Shown: positions 12,601 through 22,707, numbered from the stretch's first letter. The stretch: 64,000 nt of DNA from Ampullaceana balthica (GCA_944989445.1 CALYLW010001376.1:1-64000), one strand, 5' to 3'. Notes: a model not told the origin generated them from the letters alone. Translations and numbers: made by a program.

Positions 12601-14605
12601 TCGGGCGTGGAATGGGTTGCCTGAAGAATCCAGGAAAACCAACACTTTATCAACATTTAAATCTCTAATAAAAATGCAGGACTAAACACAAACCATAGAT
12701 AAGCGTAGGACGCAATAATCTTCTGTATAGAAGGAGCGTCTGTAAACAGATAAGATAAGATAAGACTGTTAGTCAAAGAGAGTTATTGATGATCATTATA
12801 AAAATTATAAAAAAATTAGCCTATTTTATTTAATTTTTAAAAAAAATAATTAAAAACACAATAAAAAACAAAATCGAGGTTAGAAGACACACACAATTTT
12901 ATTTTGTCGGAAACGTCAATTTTAGACTCACTGGACAGTGTTATATCTTAAATATTTATATAGTTTGAGGCCCTATAACTATAAGCACAACTATATAAAT
13001 ATTAAGTAAAAATGTAGCCGAGAGGTACATTTTTAAATAAATGAGAACTGCAACTATGAAACAGGAAGTTGACTAAAAAATAATAAATAAACTACAGAAT
13101 AGATCCGAAATACTTCCGGACGTCTGTCCTAATGTCTACCCAATTTAGTTGAATTTGGATAGCCATTCATTCAATGATTCAATTATTTAATCGAGAATAC
13201 TTAATACTATAACTATAATTTATAATGCATGTAATATCATGTAACTTAATTTAAATTAACTAATTAATAATTTTACACAATCACAATGTTAATAGGATCA
13301 GCCTTTCATTTTAAATATAATAATTTAACAAGTTCTAATAAAAAAATACAGTAAAAGTAAAAGTAATAACTGCACTTTTACCAAAAATACTAACAATGCA
13401 GTGAGTAAACATACCGGTCTCAAAAACAATTATTAAGCCATCCGAATTTTCATTGAAATCTTGAGAAAATTCCACATCAATAATGAATGGCTGACCTCTT
13501 CTAACAATAAGTTTGGTTTTTGCGATAGACAATGCATATCTGCTGGTGTGATGAAGTTCGGAGTTATCTTTTATGTTCAGTTGCACGGATACTGCTGTCA
13601 ATGTTGTCTTGGGGTCCGCGTCTGAAAGAGCAGTAAATTAGATTTTTTTTTAACTTTTCATGGCCAAAGGCATATTTTAATGAGCTGAGATATTAAGAAT
13701 TTGTCTCTCCCCTCTCCAACCATCATCGCTCAAAATTTCATAAACTTTCAAAATCCCAAGAAGTTGGCAGATATTCATGACCTTAATAGAATTTACTACC
13801 CAGATACGTTTTGATATTGATCTGTGGGTGACCCCCCCCCCAAACCTTACAAGATCACAAAAACCTTTAACTTACTCCACCCTGAAGCACCAAGTCATAA
13901 AAATTTACACCCTGTCATAAACTTGGGAAATTAAAACGTGCCCAATAAACTTGAGTAAAATATGGGTTCTTAGGGGCCGTCCATAAAGTACGTCACGCTA
14001 TTTTTGACCATTTTAACTCCCCCCCCTCCTCCTGTCACAAACTGTCACAAATCTCGGGAGGCCCCCCCCCCTAAAGTACGTCACGCTTTCGAACAAATTT
14101 TTGCTTTTTTTATTAACATACAAATTAAAATTTAATATAAAACTCAGTGACATCACACATGGCAAGACCCCCCCCCCTTGTCACACTTTCTTACACCCCT
14201 CCCCCCTCTGGAGCGTGACGTACTTTATGGATGGCCCCTTACTGGTTTAACGAGAAGTAAATGGCATATTTGTTTTATTCGGATTTATTGTATTTCAAAA
14301 TTAAGTGAACCTTTAGCTATTCTTGAAAATATGAAAGAAGTAAAATTTGACAATAATATTGTTTATTTTTATTTTGCATATAGCAAAAACTTTTCAAGGA
14401 CATATCGTTGGTTAGACATGAAGTCGGTTTCAACGACAGAAACAAGAAGTATGGAATAAACATAATTGATATGACGTTTGACTAATAAAAAAATCATACC
14501 TGTGATAACATTAACGTTAGATTCTCTCCGATTGGTTGGCTGTGCCCAGCGTCCTGTGTTTGGCTGGACATGCGATTTTCCACACAGGCTTGCCCCTGAT
14601 CCCAT
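6557..14605 (-). CDS. Transglutaminase, N-terminal and core part (8 exons, 3' incomplete)
   Basis: Exons: 14605-14500, 13621-13415, 11109-11012, 9459-9312, 8741-8623, 8155-8048, 7037-6863, 6695-6557. Every junction has GT/AG and the phases match, giving 366 codons plus two bases. Family knowledge: transglutaminases join Gln side chains to Lys or amines, Ca2+-dependently, through a Cys-His-Asp triad. Residues 1-35 begin MGSGASLCGKS: Gly2 and Ser6 fit an N-myristoylation signal and Cys8 could be palmitoylated, suggesting a membrane-anchored enzyme (inference; Drosophila Tg-A and vertebrate TGM1 are lipid-anchored). Residues 36 to about 186 are the N-terminal beta domain (KLIVRRGQPF, IVFETG). 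The core follows, with RPWNFGQ, Trp276 in GNWSGDYSGG (equivalent to TGM2 Trp241) and catalytic Cys311 in YGQCWVFSG. The last exon has LGIPARSVSNFQSAHDSDG. The catalytic His (FHxW) and Asp (DATPQ) belong to the next exon, which I could not find down to position 1. Confidence 0.95.
6863..7037 (-). CDS. Transglutaminase exon 7 with the catalytic cysteine (175 bp)
   Basis: Acceptor ...GTATCTCTAG, donor GTAAGT. Encodes VNSADDSGVLTGNWSGDYSG through ILEEFWKSKRAVKYGQCWVF to STT. The YGQCW cysteine is the acyl-transfer nucleophile. No stop or frameshift is seen. Confidence 0.96.
7655..7973. mobile_element. Short TIR element carrying a LINE fragment (intron 6)
   Basis: Perfect 13-bp inverted ends, AGGGACCAACCGG and CCGGTTGGTCCCT, bound about 319 bp. 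The same family recurs at 48397-49306, which shares the subterminal TCCGAAT and ATTTGCCGGAT segments. No clear target duplication is visible. It does not touch splice sites. Confidence 0.75.
7749..7885 (+). mobile_element. LINE ORF2 C-terminal fragment
   Basis: Reads KTFGERSFSFCAAKQWNSLP then LHIRSISTTKSFKTAFKTH. This is the FS-AAP-WNSLP-IR...FK--LKTH signature at the end of many CR1/Jockey-like ORF2 proteins. It lies inside the 319-bp TIR element, so the element captured it or was built around it. Confidence 0.7.
8048..8155 (-). CDS. Transglutaminase exon 6 (108 bp)
   Basis: Acceptor ...TGTACCACAG, donor GTAAGC, phase 0 at both ends. Encodes FESCVLDAAIYLLDSSGLNW then AVRGNAVSVVRKISAL, the conserved FE-VLD--LYLL helix of the core domain. 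Confidence 0.93.
8623..8741 (-). CDS. Transglutaminase exon 5 (119 bp)
   Basis: Acceptor ...TTTTCACAAG, donor GTAATC. Encodes DTVYLADANLLKEYVLNETG then QIYYGSQNAVAPRPWNFGQ. EYVLN-TG-IYYG and RPWNFGQ are conserved transglutaminase motifs. Confidence 0.95.
9174..9225. mobile_element. 52-bp hAT relic (intron 4)
   Basis: Ends CGGTGGTGGCAAACCT and AGGTTCGCCACCCCTG are near-perfect inverted repeats of the hAT type (CAGGGGTGGCGAACC). They are flanked by GCCGATGT (9166-9173) and GCCTATGT (9226-9233), a 7/8 match at hAT target-duplication length. Almost the whole interior is gone. Confidence 0.65.
9312..9459 (-). CDS. Transglutaminase exon 4 (148 bp)
   Basis: Acceptor ...TTTATATAG, donor GTACAA. Encodes GKSLTVSITPPPSCYVGKWN through PIYIIFNPWCK, the end of the N-terminal beta domain. 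The last base G joins AT of exon 5 to give Asp. Confidence 0.92.
9610..10981. mobile_element. pogo/Tigger-like DNA transposon, non-autonomous (intron 3)
   Basis: Left end CAGTCGAACCCACTTATCTC and right end (reversed) CAGTCGAAACCGCTTATGTC are the classic pogo/Tigger inverted repeats. TA dinucleotides flank both ends (9608-9609; 10982-10983). The 1,372-bp element fills most of the 1.55 kb intron and ends about 30 bp from the exon 3 donor. The interior contains an imperfect duplication (GGAATCGAAACATGACAGAG at 10287 and 10508) and subterminal TTATGTCGA repeats. No transposase is readable. Confidence 0.88.
11012..11109 (-). CDS. Transglutaminase exon 3 (98 bp)
   Basis: Acceptor ...GTGCAATGCAG, donor GTAGAC (weaker than the others). 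Encodes EKPLTSKGTSVEITPDDEDR then NKEWKASIKSQK in the N-terminal beta domain. Phase matches exons 2 and 4. Confidence 0.9.
11580..13141. mobile_element. 1.56 kb TIR transposon with ~110-bp inverted repeats (intron 2)
   Basis: Ends GGGTAGACATTAGGACAGAC and its reverse complement start long inverted repeats (about 11580-11692 and 13031-13141) covering GGAAGTATTTCGGATC through CTTCCTGTTTCATAGTTGC. A perfect 6-bp duplication AATTTA flanks it (11574-11579; 13142-13147). The interior lacks a transposase and hosts a later LINE 3' insertion. I do not recognise the superfamily. Confidence 0.82.
12139..12765 (+). mobile_element. LINE 3' end, 5'-truncated copy 1, (GATAA)n tail
   Basis: Encodes the last ~180 residues of a non-LTR reverse transcriptase: NEVIKKSNKTLGFIKRNFNK, LTLVRPALEYASSVWDP, QKRAARFITGEY, and FFPSGIRAWNGLPEESRK near the end. 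A short 3' UTR (GGACGCAATAATCTTCTGTA) and an AGATAAGATAAGATAAGA tail follow. This copy has a 9-bp insertion relative to the copy at 21.8 kb. It sits inside the 1.56 kb TIR element in transglutaminase intron 2, antisense to the gene. Confidence 0.9.
13415..13621 (-). CDS. Transglutaminase exon 2 (207 bp)
   Basis: Acceptor ...GCTCTTTCAG, donor GTATGT. Encodes ADPKTTLTAVSVQLNIKDNS through SIAKTKLIVRRGQPF to GLIIVFET. LIVRRGQPF and FETG are hallmarks of the Transglut_N domain. Confidence 0.95.
13973..14238. mobile_element. TTA-target MITE, copy 1 (intron 1)
   Basis: Ends GGGGCCGTCCATAAAGTACG and its near-exact inverse (GTACTTTATGGATGGCCCC). Flanking TTA at 13970-13972 and 14239-14241. The interior is C-rich with CTGTCACAAA repeats. 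Copies lie at 45160 and 46096. A 3-bp TTA/ATT duplication fits PIF/Harbinger, but no transposase is present. Confidence 0.85.
14500..14605 (-). CDS. Transglutaminase exon 1 (106 bp, start codon)
   Basis: ATG at 14605 has G at -3 and +4. The frame is open further upstream but has no nearby ATG, so 14605 is the likely start. Encodes MGSGASLCGKSHVQPNTGRW then AQPTNRRESNVNVIT, donor GTATGA. Gly2 with Ser6 fits the MGxxxS myristoylation pattern, and Cys8 is a candidate S-acylation site. Confidence 0.82.
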
Positions 14606-14611
14606 CTCAGG

Positions 14612-14850
14612 CCAGACCAATCTAATACCCTGTCAGACCAATGTAATACCCTGTCAGACCAATGTAATACCCTGTCAGACCAATGTAAAACCATGTCAGA
14701 CCAATTTAATACCCTCTCAGACCAATGTAATACCCTGTCAGACCAACGCCATAGTCAGGCGATTATAATCCCCTGTCAGACCAATGTAATATTCTGTGTA
14801 CCCTGTCAGACTAATGTAATACCCTGTCAGATCTGACAAACGCAATACCA
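14612..14850. repeat. 21-bp minisatellite in the transglutaminase 5' leader/promoter
   Basis: About 7-10 variable copies of CCCTGTCAGACCAATGTAAT plus A end 7 bp upstream of the start codon. More decayed copies continue to about 14890. On the transcribed strand the unit is TATTACATTGGTCTGACAGG. It is not a known regulatory motif to me. Confidence 0.85.
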
Positions 14851-14899
14851 TCTCAGACCAGACACATTGAATACCCTGATGTAGGACCATCAGACTCGA

Positions 14900-16546
14900 G
14901 CAGGGCTGACAATGCCTGTCGCCTGTCACACCTTCTGGTGTAAACCAGTCTCAAGCAGGACTTGCAGTGTCTGTCGCACCAACAGGAGCGGCTGACAAAT
15001 CATTCCCCCCCCCCTCCTATCGCTAGAAACAATAAAATTATAAACGTACGTAGCATTCTAACTTTCAATATCATGATCATAAGTTTTGGGAAATTCAATA
15101 AATTCACACACAAAAAAATAAGGAGTTCTAATAAATATTATTGTTATCTTCGTGGTTACATAATAATTTTTTTTCAAAAGTTTTTTTTTACGTTTACGCT
15201 TCGAGCTTCGTTGAATTTTAAACAATATACATGTATAGCCAACTTATTCAACTTTCCTTCAAACTTTTGATTAGCCTTTTTTAACACATTACAAATCATA
15301 ATTTCTAAATAAGGCAAGGATACCTGCATATGCAGACATAAAATACACAAAGAAAAATGTTATGATTTTTTTTCTTTCTTTTCAATCCATTCGTTACTTT
15401 GTAAAATAATAGTACTTAAGCATCCACAAATTGGGATATAGTCTAGATAGTCTTTGCTAAATGTGAAATTATATGAAGATGAAAATATTTTCGTGGCTGG
15501 TTAATGTTTTTGCCCATAATACTAAAACCACTAAAGGAATATCTGCTGACGCTTTCAATATAAATGTGGGCAGGTTGAAAACTAAATTGAGATGCGTGTT
15601 AAAATGCATATTTATATTTTGAATGTGTTTATGGGGCTGACTCAATGATGCCCCCCCCCCTCCCGACACTTGTACCGACCACTAACTTTTGAAAATTGTT
15701 CTTATGTGAGGAGTATTTGGGTTTGAGGTTAATGCATACAAATTAAATTACGAAAAACAATTTATATTTATCCTTATGATTATTACAATACAAATTATAT
15801 ATATTTTTTAACACACAACAAAATGATTTACCTTTACTTAGTATATCACTGAATTAGAATAAACACAATTTATTTAACACGCCCTCCCCCCCCCCACCCC
15901 ACGACTACAAAATATTGAAGTTTCTAGACATCTACAAACATTTTTATAAACATTAATATAAGCCTATATACATAGTGAAGATTATCCGAAAACCTCGCAC
16001 TTTTAAAACAGAAAACTATGTTGTCCTAATCTACGTTCTGATACAGTCTCAAATCGATATACGCAATACTGATACTGTATATGAAATATTATAAAATGTC
16101 TTTGTCTTTAATACCTCTAAATACTCTCGCACTCAGAGTTGTTCTTTATAAACACAGATTTGATAAAAACATGTTACCTTACAAAGTAAAAACGATGCAC
16201 CAGTTGCACCAACTAACACCACCTAAATGATACCCGTGCCTGTGTTCATGTGTGTCTTTGTAAACAAACGGCAACACACTTGGTTACAAGTACATACAAG
16301 GTTTACTAAGAATATACTTAGAGGTCTTTAAAAATAAAAAATATTTCTATAGCAGGTGAAAAGGGAATCGATTTGAAATCTGACGATACTAAATTCATCA
16401 GACCATGGTATATTACTACAAGAATACTTGGAGAATTTTTATGCCGACTTGTTTATATCGATCAGGAGTCAATAGACCGAATCGATACACTGATCTCTAA
16501 AAGATACAAGGCCAGGGCGTTAAAAAAAAACTGCAGGGCACTGCAG
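14900..16546. other. Upstream flank of transglutaminase, no gene seen
   Basis: AT-rich DNA with several poly-C runs (about 15004, 15652, 15885) but no convincing coding sequence. It should include the transglutaminase promoter; no TATA box or other element could be assigned. Confidence 0.5.
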
Positions 16547-16554
16547 GCCCTATG

Positions 16555-19500
16555 CATGGGCGTTGCTAGGAATTTTTCCAGGGGGGGGCAGAAAAAATCC
16601 CAATTTATTTTTTAAAACTGACAATGTCATACAGATACAATTTTCAATTAAATTCAAGTTCAGTATAAAATAAGGGTTGAAAAAAGCCTTAGAAATTAAT
16701 AAGACTTACAAATTAGTGCTGTAATAGCTAAAATACAACATTTATTAATGCATTTAATAAATTAAAAACTTAAGTTCGCACGAGAAAATTGAATTTTGCT
16801 GTGAAATAATATACGTGTAGAAACTACAGGATTACCAAGGATGGATATCAGAAATTGTTTTACAGGCTAAAAAAATTTTGAAAAGTAGACCAATCGCGGG
16901 ATTCCGAAATGCCTTTATTAGAAGATTTTGGGGCGCCTGCAGCATCTGACTTATCATTGGCATTGAGGACAACAGGACACGTTCAACAGCCAGACACAAC
17001 TGAAGCAACTGTTCCTAATTTGATTGTCGCTGACACTTATTCATTTCCTAAATTGGATATTGGAAGGTATGTCTGGACACAGGCCCGGATTTAAGAGACC
17101 CAGGGCCCCTAGGCCATTTTTACTTTTGGGCCCCCCAACCATCTCGAAGCAATTTTGGAAATTTAGCAAATTAAATGCTGTAGTACAGAACATATAATTT
17201 TTTTGACTTAAGTGACTTTAATAAACATCTAAATAATATTCGTCTTCAGAGACATATCTCACAATGAAAGAAAATTTATCTACATGAGAAATGTCCGGGC
17301 TCCACAGAAATAGAGAAATATTTTGAATTTTTTTTAAAAATCTCAGTCACGATTGTATTGTAATTATTACCTTTTCTGCCTTGATATTAATCATTTCATC
17401 GCATATTTTTGACAAAAGATATGATGTTGTGCCACTTCCTTTGTTACCGTGGCGTTTTATGCGTAAGTCCAGAAAAGGATCAAACTCAGCCAAAACTTCT
17501 ATGGTCATAACATAGTTCCCACTGTTTTAAAAAAAATCCTAATCAGAAAGTAAGCTCTCAACAGCCACAATGCGCCTCAAAAGCTCATGCCAGTATTTTA
17601 TTTCTTCTTCTGTTTGAAGAACAAGACTCTTGTCAACGCTACCGCCATAATTCTTCCTAGCTATAAGTGTCGCAAGTGTTGACCTGTGTTCGTCCGAATT
17701 CTCATGTTCCTTCATTCTTTGAACATATTTTTCCAGTTGATGAACCCTTCATTAGCTAGTGACCCACATTTCCCAAACATCTAACAAGGGGCGCAAAATA
17801 CTGCACCCATTGCTCTTCTAAAATATGAAAATACGGTCCCTGTCAATTATCTGTAATCTGAAACCCAAATCCCGGCTTGGGCGGTGTCTTGTCCTGTGTG
17901 TGGTATGGGGAGGGGGAAGTCGGGGTCGTGCAGTTTTTTGCTGGTGGTGCAATCTGTCCCACCCACCCTACGCCTTCTCCACAATATCACAACAGCAGAT
18001 CAGAACGCGGCTTACAATGACAAACCAACACAAACGAACCCACTGCACTTGACTACTGGGCAGTGTATGCAACTTGTAGTAAAAATATATGTAAAGATTC
18101 CACCACCGGGGCCCCTTGGCTGGCTGGGGCCCTAGGCCCGGGCCTTGTGGGCCTAGGCATAAATCCGGCCCTGTCTGGACATACGACCTTTCAAATAAGT
18201 TGAAATTGCAGCTGATTCGTGATTGAAAACCCTTGATAAAAATTATGATTTTAGAGCTGACAGTGAGGGAAACAGAGTTTTTAGTTTTTAGATATGCATG
18301 GTTATCAGACTATTCACCGTGGCTTGTATACTCGCAAATGTTAATAGGTGCCTTTTGCAAATATTGCGTGTTGTTTCTGCAAAAAGTAATTCTATGAGTT
18401 CAGTGGGTATTTGTCATCAAACCATGTACAAAATATAAAGATTTCAACGAAGATGCACGTAGCAACCTGCAAAGCACATTATGACACAAAGGCTCTCATG
18501 AAGATGCAAGCAATTTTATTTGCTTTATTGGAAGCCAAAGTAGTTTCTATAGATGAGCAGTTGGACTCATCATTTAGAAGACAAATTCAAGAAAATCGCA
18601 ACAAACTGGGTCCCATCATTTTTATAATCCTATTTTGCTGCATGCATGTTTTAGCACTTCGTGGAACAGAATCAAATTCTGGTAATTTGTATGAACAGTT
18701 AGAGTTTCGTGTTTGAATCTGGAGATGAAGTTCTTGGTAATCGTTTGTCAATTGGTTCATGTAGTGCTGAGTATGGTTCACCGACAAAACGGCCCTGGAC
18801 TAATAGATGGACTAATAGTAAAATTTACAATCGTTTTGACCGAGGCCGTTATGTCGGGGCCATTTTGTCTGGGACCCTTTTTACGGGTAACCGCGGATTG
18901 TATCTCGGCTACTACGCAAAACACTATAATCGAATTTTGTGGGTCTCTCTTGCGTGAAGACCTTGTTCGTGAAGCAAATAATTCAGTTGCGTTTTCTATA
19001 CTTGCTGACGAGACAAATGACATTTCAGGCATGGAGCAGATATCACTTCGTGTTAGATTTGTCTAAGAACAAAATGGGAAAATGATGGTCACAGAATAAT
19101 TCATGGGATATATTCCAATTGTCAATAGAACAGCTGAAGGTTTAACCAACCCCATCATTACTAATTCATTAGAATTTTGATTAAATATGACAACGCTTGT
19201 TGGTCAAGGATACTACGGATGTTCTACAATGGAATGTAAAAAAGGAGGAGTCCAAGCAATAATTAGAAAAAAATACCCAAAAGCAGCATTTGTACATTGC
19301 AGTTCACATAAACTAAATCTTGTTGTGAACGATTTAAATAATGTGAATGTTGTAAGAAACACAATAGGAACAATTAAGTACATTAAAGTGTTTTTTCCGA
19401 GAAAGTAATCAGCAAAGAAAACTTATTCTAAATGTTCCTTTGCTATGAGAAACTAGATGGTCACAAAAATATAAAAGCTTGCGGATTTTTGCTGAAAATG

Positions 19501-19719
19501 TTAAAGAAATTGTTAAACAACTGGAATATTAAGAACAATCAGTAATGTAATCAGTTATACTTGCAGATATAATTCTTTTTTATGTTTGATAAATCTAAAC
19601 TATCTTCCATGTAATAAACGTTCAGGAAATTTAGTTCAGTTTTATTGTAACAATTTTATGACATTTTATGACATTTTTTTTCTCAAATGCCCCCCTTGCC
19701 CCCCTTCCCTACACCCATG
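16555..19719 (+). mobile_element. hAT transposon (TTF-finger/THAP12-like transposase), degenerate
   Basis: Perfect 8-bp target duplication GCCCTATG (16547-16554; 19720-19727). Ends CATGGGCGTTGCTAGG and CCCTACACCCATG are imperfect inverted repeats. Plus-strand transposase pieces appear in order: PLLEDFGAPAASD and VADTYSFPKLDIGRYVWT (16909-17079), YSPWLVYS...GAFCKYCVLF (18310-18380), HVATCKAHYDTKALMKMQ (18450-), NSVAFSILADETNDISGMEQ (18980-), LVGQGYYGCSTMECKKGGVQ and HCSSHKLNLVVNDLNNV (19200-19345). These match the TTF-type zinc-finger plus DUF4371-like hAT transposases. Stops and frameshifts are frequent, so it is inactive. A second hAT is inserted at 17080-18173. Confidence 0.88.
17080..18173 (-). 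mobile_element. hAT transposon nested in another hAT
   Basis: Perfect 8-bp duplication TCTGGACA (17072-17079; 18174-18181). Ends CAGGCCCGGATTTAAGAGAC and ATAAATCCGGCCCTG are inverted repeats with GC-rich GGGCCCTAGGCC subterminal blocks. The minus strand encodes decayed transposase: NEGFINWKKYVQRMKEHENS, YWHELLRRIVAVESL, DLRIKRHGNKGSGTTSYLL. It splits the host transposase right after GRYVW, and removing it with one duplication rejoins the host frame. Confidence 0.88.
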
Positions 19720-19827
19720 GCCCTATGCCCTATGCACTCTATAGTGTCTATAGCCATAGCTTTAAAGTCCGTCACGGCTGATGACGTGTGATGGGGAATA
19801 ACCGCGATATCATGCGTCATGCTAGAA

Positions 19828-21473
19828 TCAGGGGTTCCTAACCAGTGGTGCATGCACCCCCAAGGGGTGCATGAGCAGGTTCCAGGGGGTGCATGAACCA
19901 TTCAGAGAGAAAAAAAAAGAAAAGAGGAAGAAGAAAAAAAAGAAAGAAAAACTGATAATCTGAAAATGTAAACCATAAGCAACGCATGCCGCGTTAAATG
20001 GCGCCAATATACAACCCTTTTGATTGGTACTCGTTCGCGCATCGTTCTGCGCGTGTCGAAAATTGACGAAAAAACTTTTTCGCAAAATGAACGGTTCGCT
20101 CTACGTGTTCCTCGGAATTTCGTGTTTTATGTCACAGTTTCTCTAAAAATAATTTAATTTTGTCATCAAATACGTCAGATAGATATCTTCCGGTGACCCT
20201 CTAACTGTTTTGAGTGGATGTAAACGTTGGGATTTTTTTCCTTAACTTTTATTGCTCGGTACGCTGCAAAGGTCTTAAAAACCTTAATTGTAAATCATCA
20301 TTCGTCATTGAAAACATAAAATCTTGAGTTGAGCATCCAATTCCGGTCATTAAAAACATCAACTTCGTCAGTTAAAAATTTGCCTTGTGACTGGTACGAC
20401 TTTCCGATTGTCAACAACCCCCCAAAATCGTTAATAAATAATAAAAGAGACAGAGATGCAGCACAAAAGCCTCAGTGCTTCCTCTGTGAAAAATCCTGTG
20501 CAATGACAACATGAATCCTGTTAGACTACGAGAGCACTTGAAGAAAGTCCATCCATCCAATTCCAAGGACAGTGTTGAGGTCTTCGAGCAGAAGAGAGCT
20601 CGCTTCTTGATCTCGGGTACCTTGCCCAATCTTGGATTTTCTTTGTCACAGAAACTTGCACTGGAGGCATCATTTAAGGTTGCATATCTTATTGCAAAGA
20701 ACAAGAAGCCCCACACCATTGGAGAATTTTGGTGAAGCCTTGTGCTCTGGAGATGGTGGAACTGATGTGTGGTCACCAGCAGAGGAAGCAGGTTGAGAAA
20801 GTTCCTTTGTCCAATGACACTATTCATTCCAGGATTAGTGACATGGCTGCAGACATTCTGGATAAAGTCTTGTGCGAGATGAGAAGCAGTCCTTTTCAAT
20901 TTAACATGCAGCTGGATGAATCCACTGATGTAGCACAATGCAGTCAGATTCTTGTATTTCTGAGATATGTTCTCAGTGGATTGCTGAAGGGGGAATTTCT
21001 CTTTTGTAAGCCACTCCTAGCTACTACCAAAGTTGCTGATGTGCTGCAGCTAGTCAGGGCATTCTTCATTGAAAATCAGTTTGACTGGATTTCAAGAATT
21101 TCTTCAATTGCACAGGTGGTGCTCCCTCCATGCTTGTTAATAAGTCAGGATTTTCAGCACTGGTAAAGAAAGAAGTTCCAGATATTGTAACTACACACAG
21201 TATCCTTCATCGTCAGGCCCTAGCATGCAAAACTCTACCTCCAACCTTGAATTCAGTTCTTTCTACTGCAGTCCAAGTTGTAAATTTTATCCGCTCATAT
21301 GCCTTAAACCACTGCCTCTTCAAGTTGTTCTGTCAGGAGGTGGTTTCTGAGCATAAAATTCTGATCTACCACATTGAGTTGCACTGGTTGTCCAGGGGAC
21401 GGATACAGGGGGTGCATGATCTTTTTACGGCATCTGAAGGGGTGCATGGACCCCAAAAGGTTAGGAACCGCTG
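19828..21473 (+). mobile_element. hAT transposon, ZBED/FAM200-like, degenerate
   Basis: Ends CAGGGGTTCCTAACCAGTGG and (reversed) CAGCGGTTCCTAACC. Flanks TGCTAGAA and TGCTAGAT match 7/8. The transposase order is BED-like finger (CFLCEKSC, then LREHLKKVHPS, 20480-20560), FSLSQKLALEASFKVAYLIA, FQFNMQLDESTDVAQCSQIL (20898-), TTHSILHRQALACKTLPP (21190-), YALNHCLFKLFCQEVVSEH and IELHWLSRGR (21300-21405). At least three frameshifts break it. The related human FAM200/ZBED5/SCAND3 proteins are domesticated hAT transposases. Confidence 0.88.
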
Positions 21474-21784
21474 TGCTAGATTGTAATCTAAACAGTAAGT
21501 TGTCTCCCCTTAGTTACTACCGTTAGATGGTCGACGCCTTGTTGTGTTTGGCAGATGTGAAACATTGAAAATGAAGCAAACTAATGCTAATAGACATTTT
21601 AAAAGACACACATTGATTCTTCGATTACTTTAATTAACTTATTGTTTACAACTCAAACAAAACAAAATCTTTTTTTATATATAAAGCATGTAAATAAACT
21701 ATCAAAAAGTAGTAATTTTAAAATATGTAATTTTAAAAACGCATATGATTTGAACTATCAATAATAACATAACATGACAAATAA

Positions 21785-22707
21785 ATGATTTACCCAACAA
21801 CATCTTCACAGAAACAAAAGTTGTGATATCTTCTGATGATTGTATAATCTACAAAACAATTAAATCAGAACAATATAGCAAAATTTTACAAAAAGACCTA
21901 GATGAATTGATAAATTGGGAAACCAACTGGAGTATGAGTTTCCACCCAGAAAAGTGTCAACTGTTAAGAGTAACAAAAAAAAAGAAACAAATACATTCAA
22001 AATATTTCATTCATGGAAAGGAACTAACCCAAACTAAAGATGCAAAATACTTATGAGTCATAATAAATGAGAAATTATCATTGAATCCACATGTCAATGA
22101 AGTTATTAAAAAATCAAACAAAACCTTAGGCTTTATAAAAAGAAACCTTTACAAATGTAATAAAGATATAAAACTAAAATGCTATCTCACTTTGGTGAGA
22201 GCTGTACTAGAATATGCATCTTCTGTATGGGACCCATCCACCAAAGAAAACATTGATAAACTAGAACAAATCCAAAAAAGAGCTGCCAGATTCATTACTG
22301 GAGAATATTCAAAACTGACTAGAATAACACCATTAGTTAAATCATTAAAACTTGAAACACTAGAGTATAGAAGAACCAAGAGTAAAGTAGTAATCATACA
22401 TAAAGCAATTAACTCTAATTTAGAAATACAACACAAAGATAACTTAATACAACCCTCAGATAGACATAAGGATAAAAACACCTTTCTTATTCCGTATCCA
22501 AGAACAAACTCATACAAAATTTCGTTCTTCCCGTCCGGAATTCGGGCGTGGAATGGGTTGCCTGAAGAAACCAGGAAAGCCAACACTTAATCAACATTTA
22601 AAACTCTAATAAGAATGCAGGACTAAAAACAAACCATAGATAAGCGTAGGACGCAATAATCTTCTGTATAGAAGGAGCGTCTGAAACAGATAAGATAAGA
22701 TAAGATA
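21785..22707 (+). mobile_element. LINE 3' end, longest copy (copy 2)
   Basis: Begins in the reverse transcriptase at NDLPNNIFTETKVVISSDDC, where SSDD stands in place of the usual (Y/F)ADD catalytic motif. Continues through LINWETNWSMSFHPEKCQLL and, after a stop at about 22055, the same C-terminal segment as copy 1, ending FFPSGIRAWNGLPEETRK. The 3' UTR and (GATAA)n tail run to about 22707. The 5' truncation is typical of target-primed reverse transcription. Confidence 0.9.

Noticed and set aside
13335..13414. Extension of transglutaminase exon 2 past its donor
   Set aside because: The frame stays open into the intron, but GTATGT at 13414 and phase agreement with exon 3 mark the true boundary.
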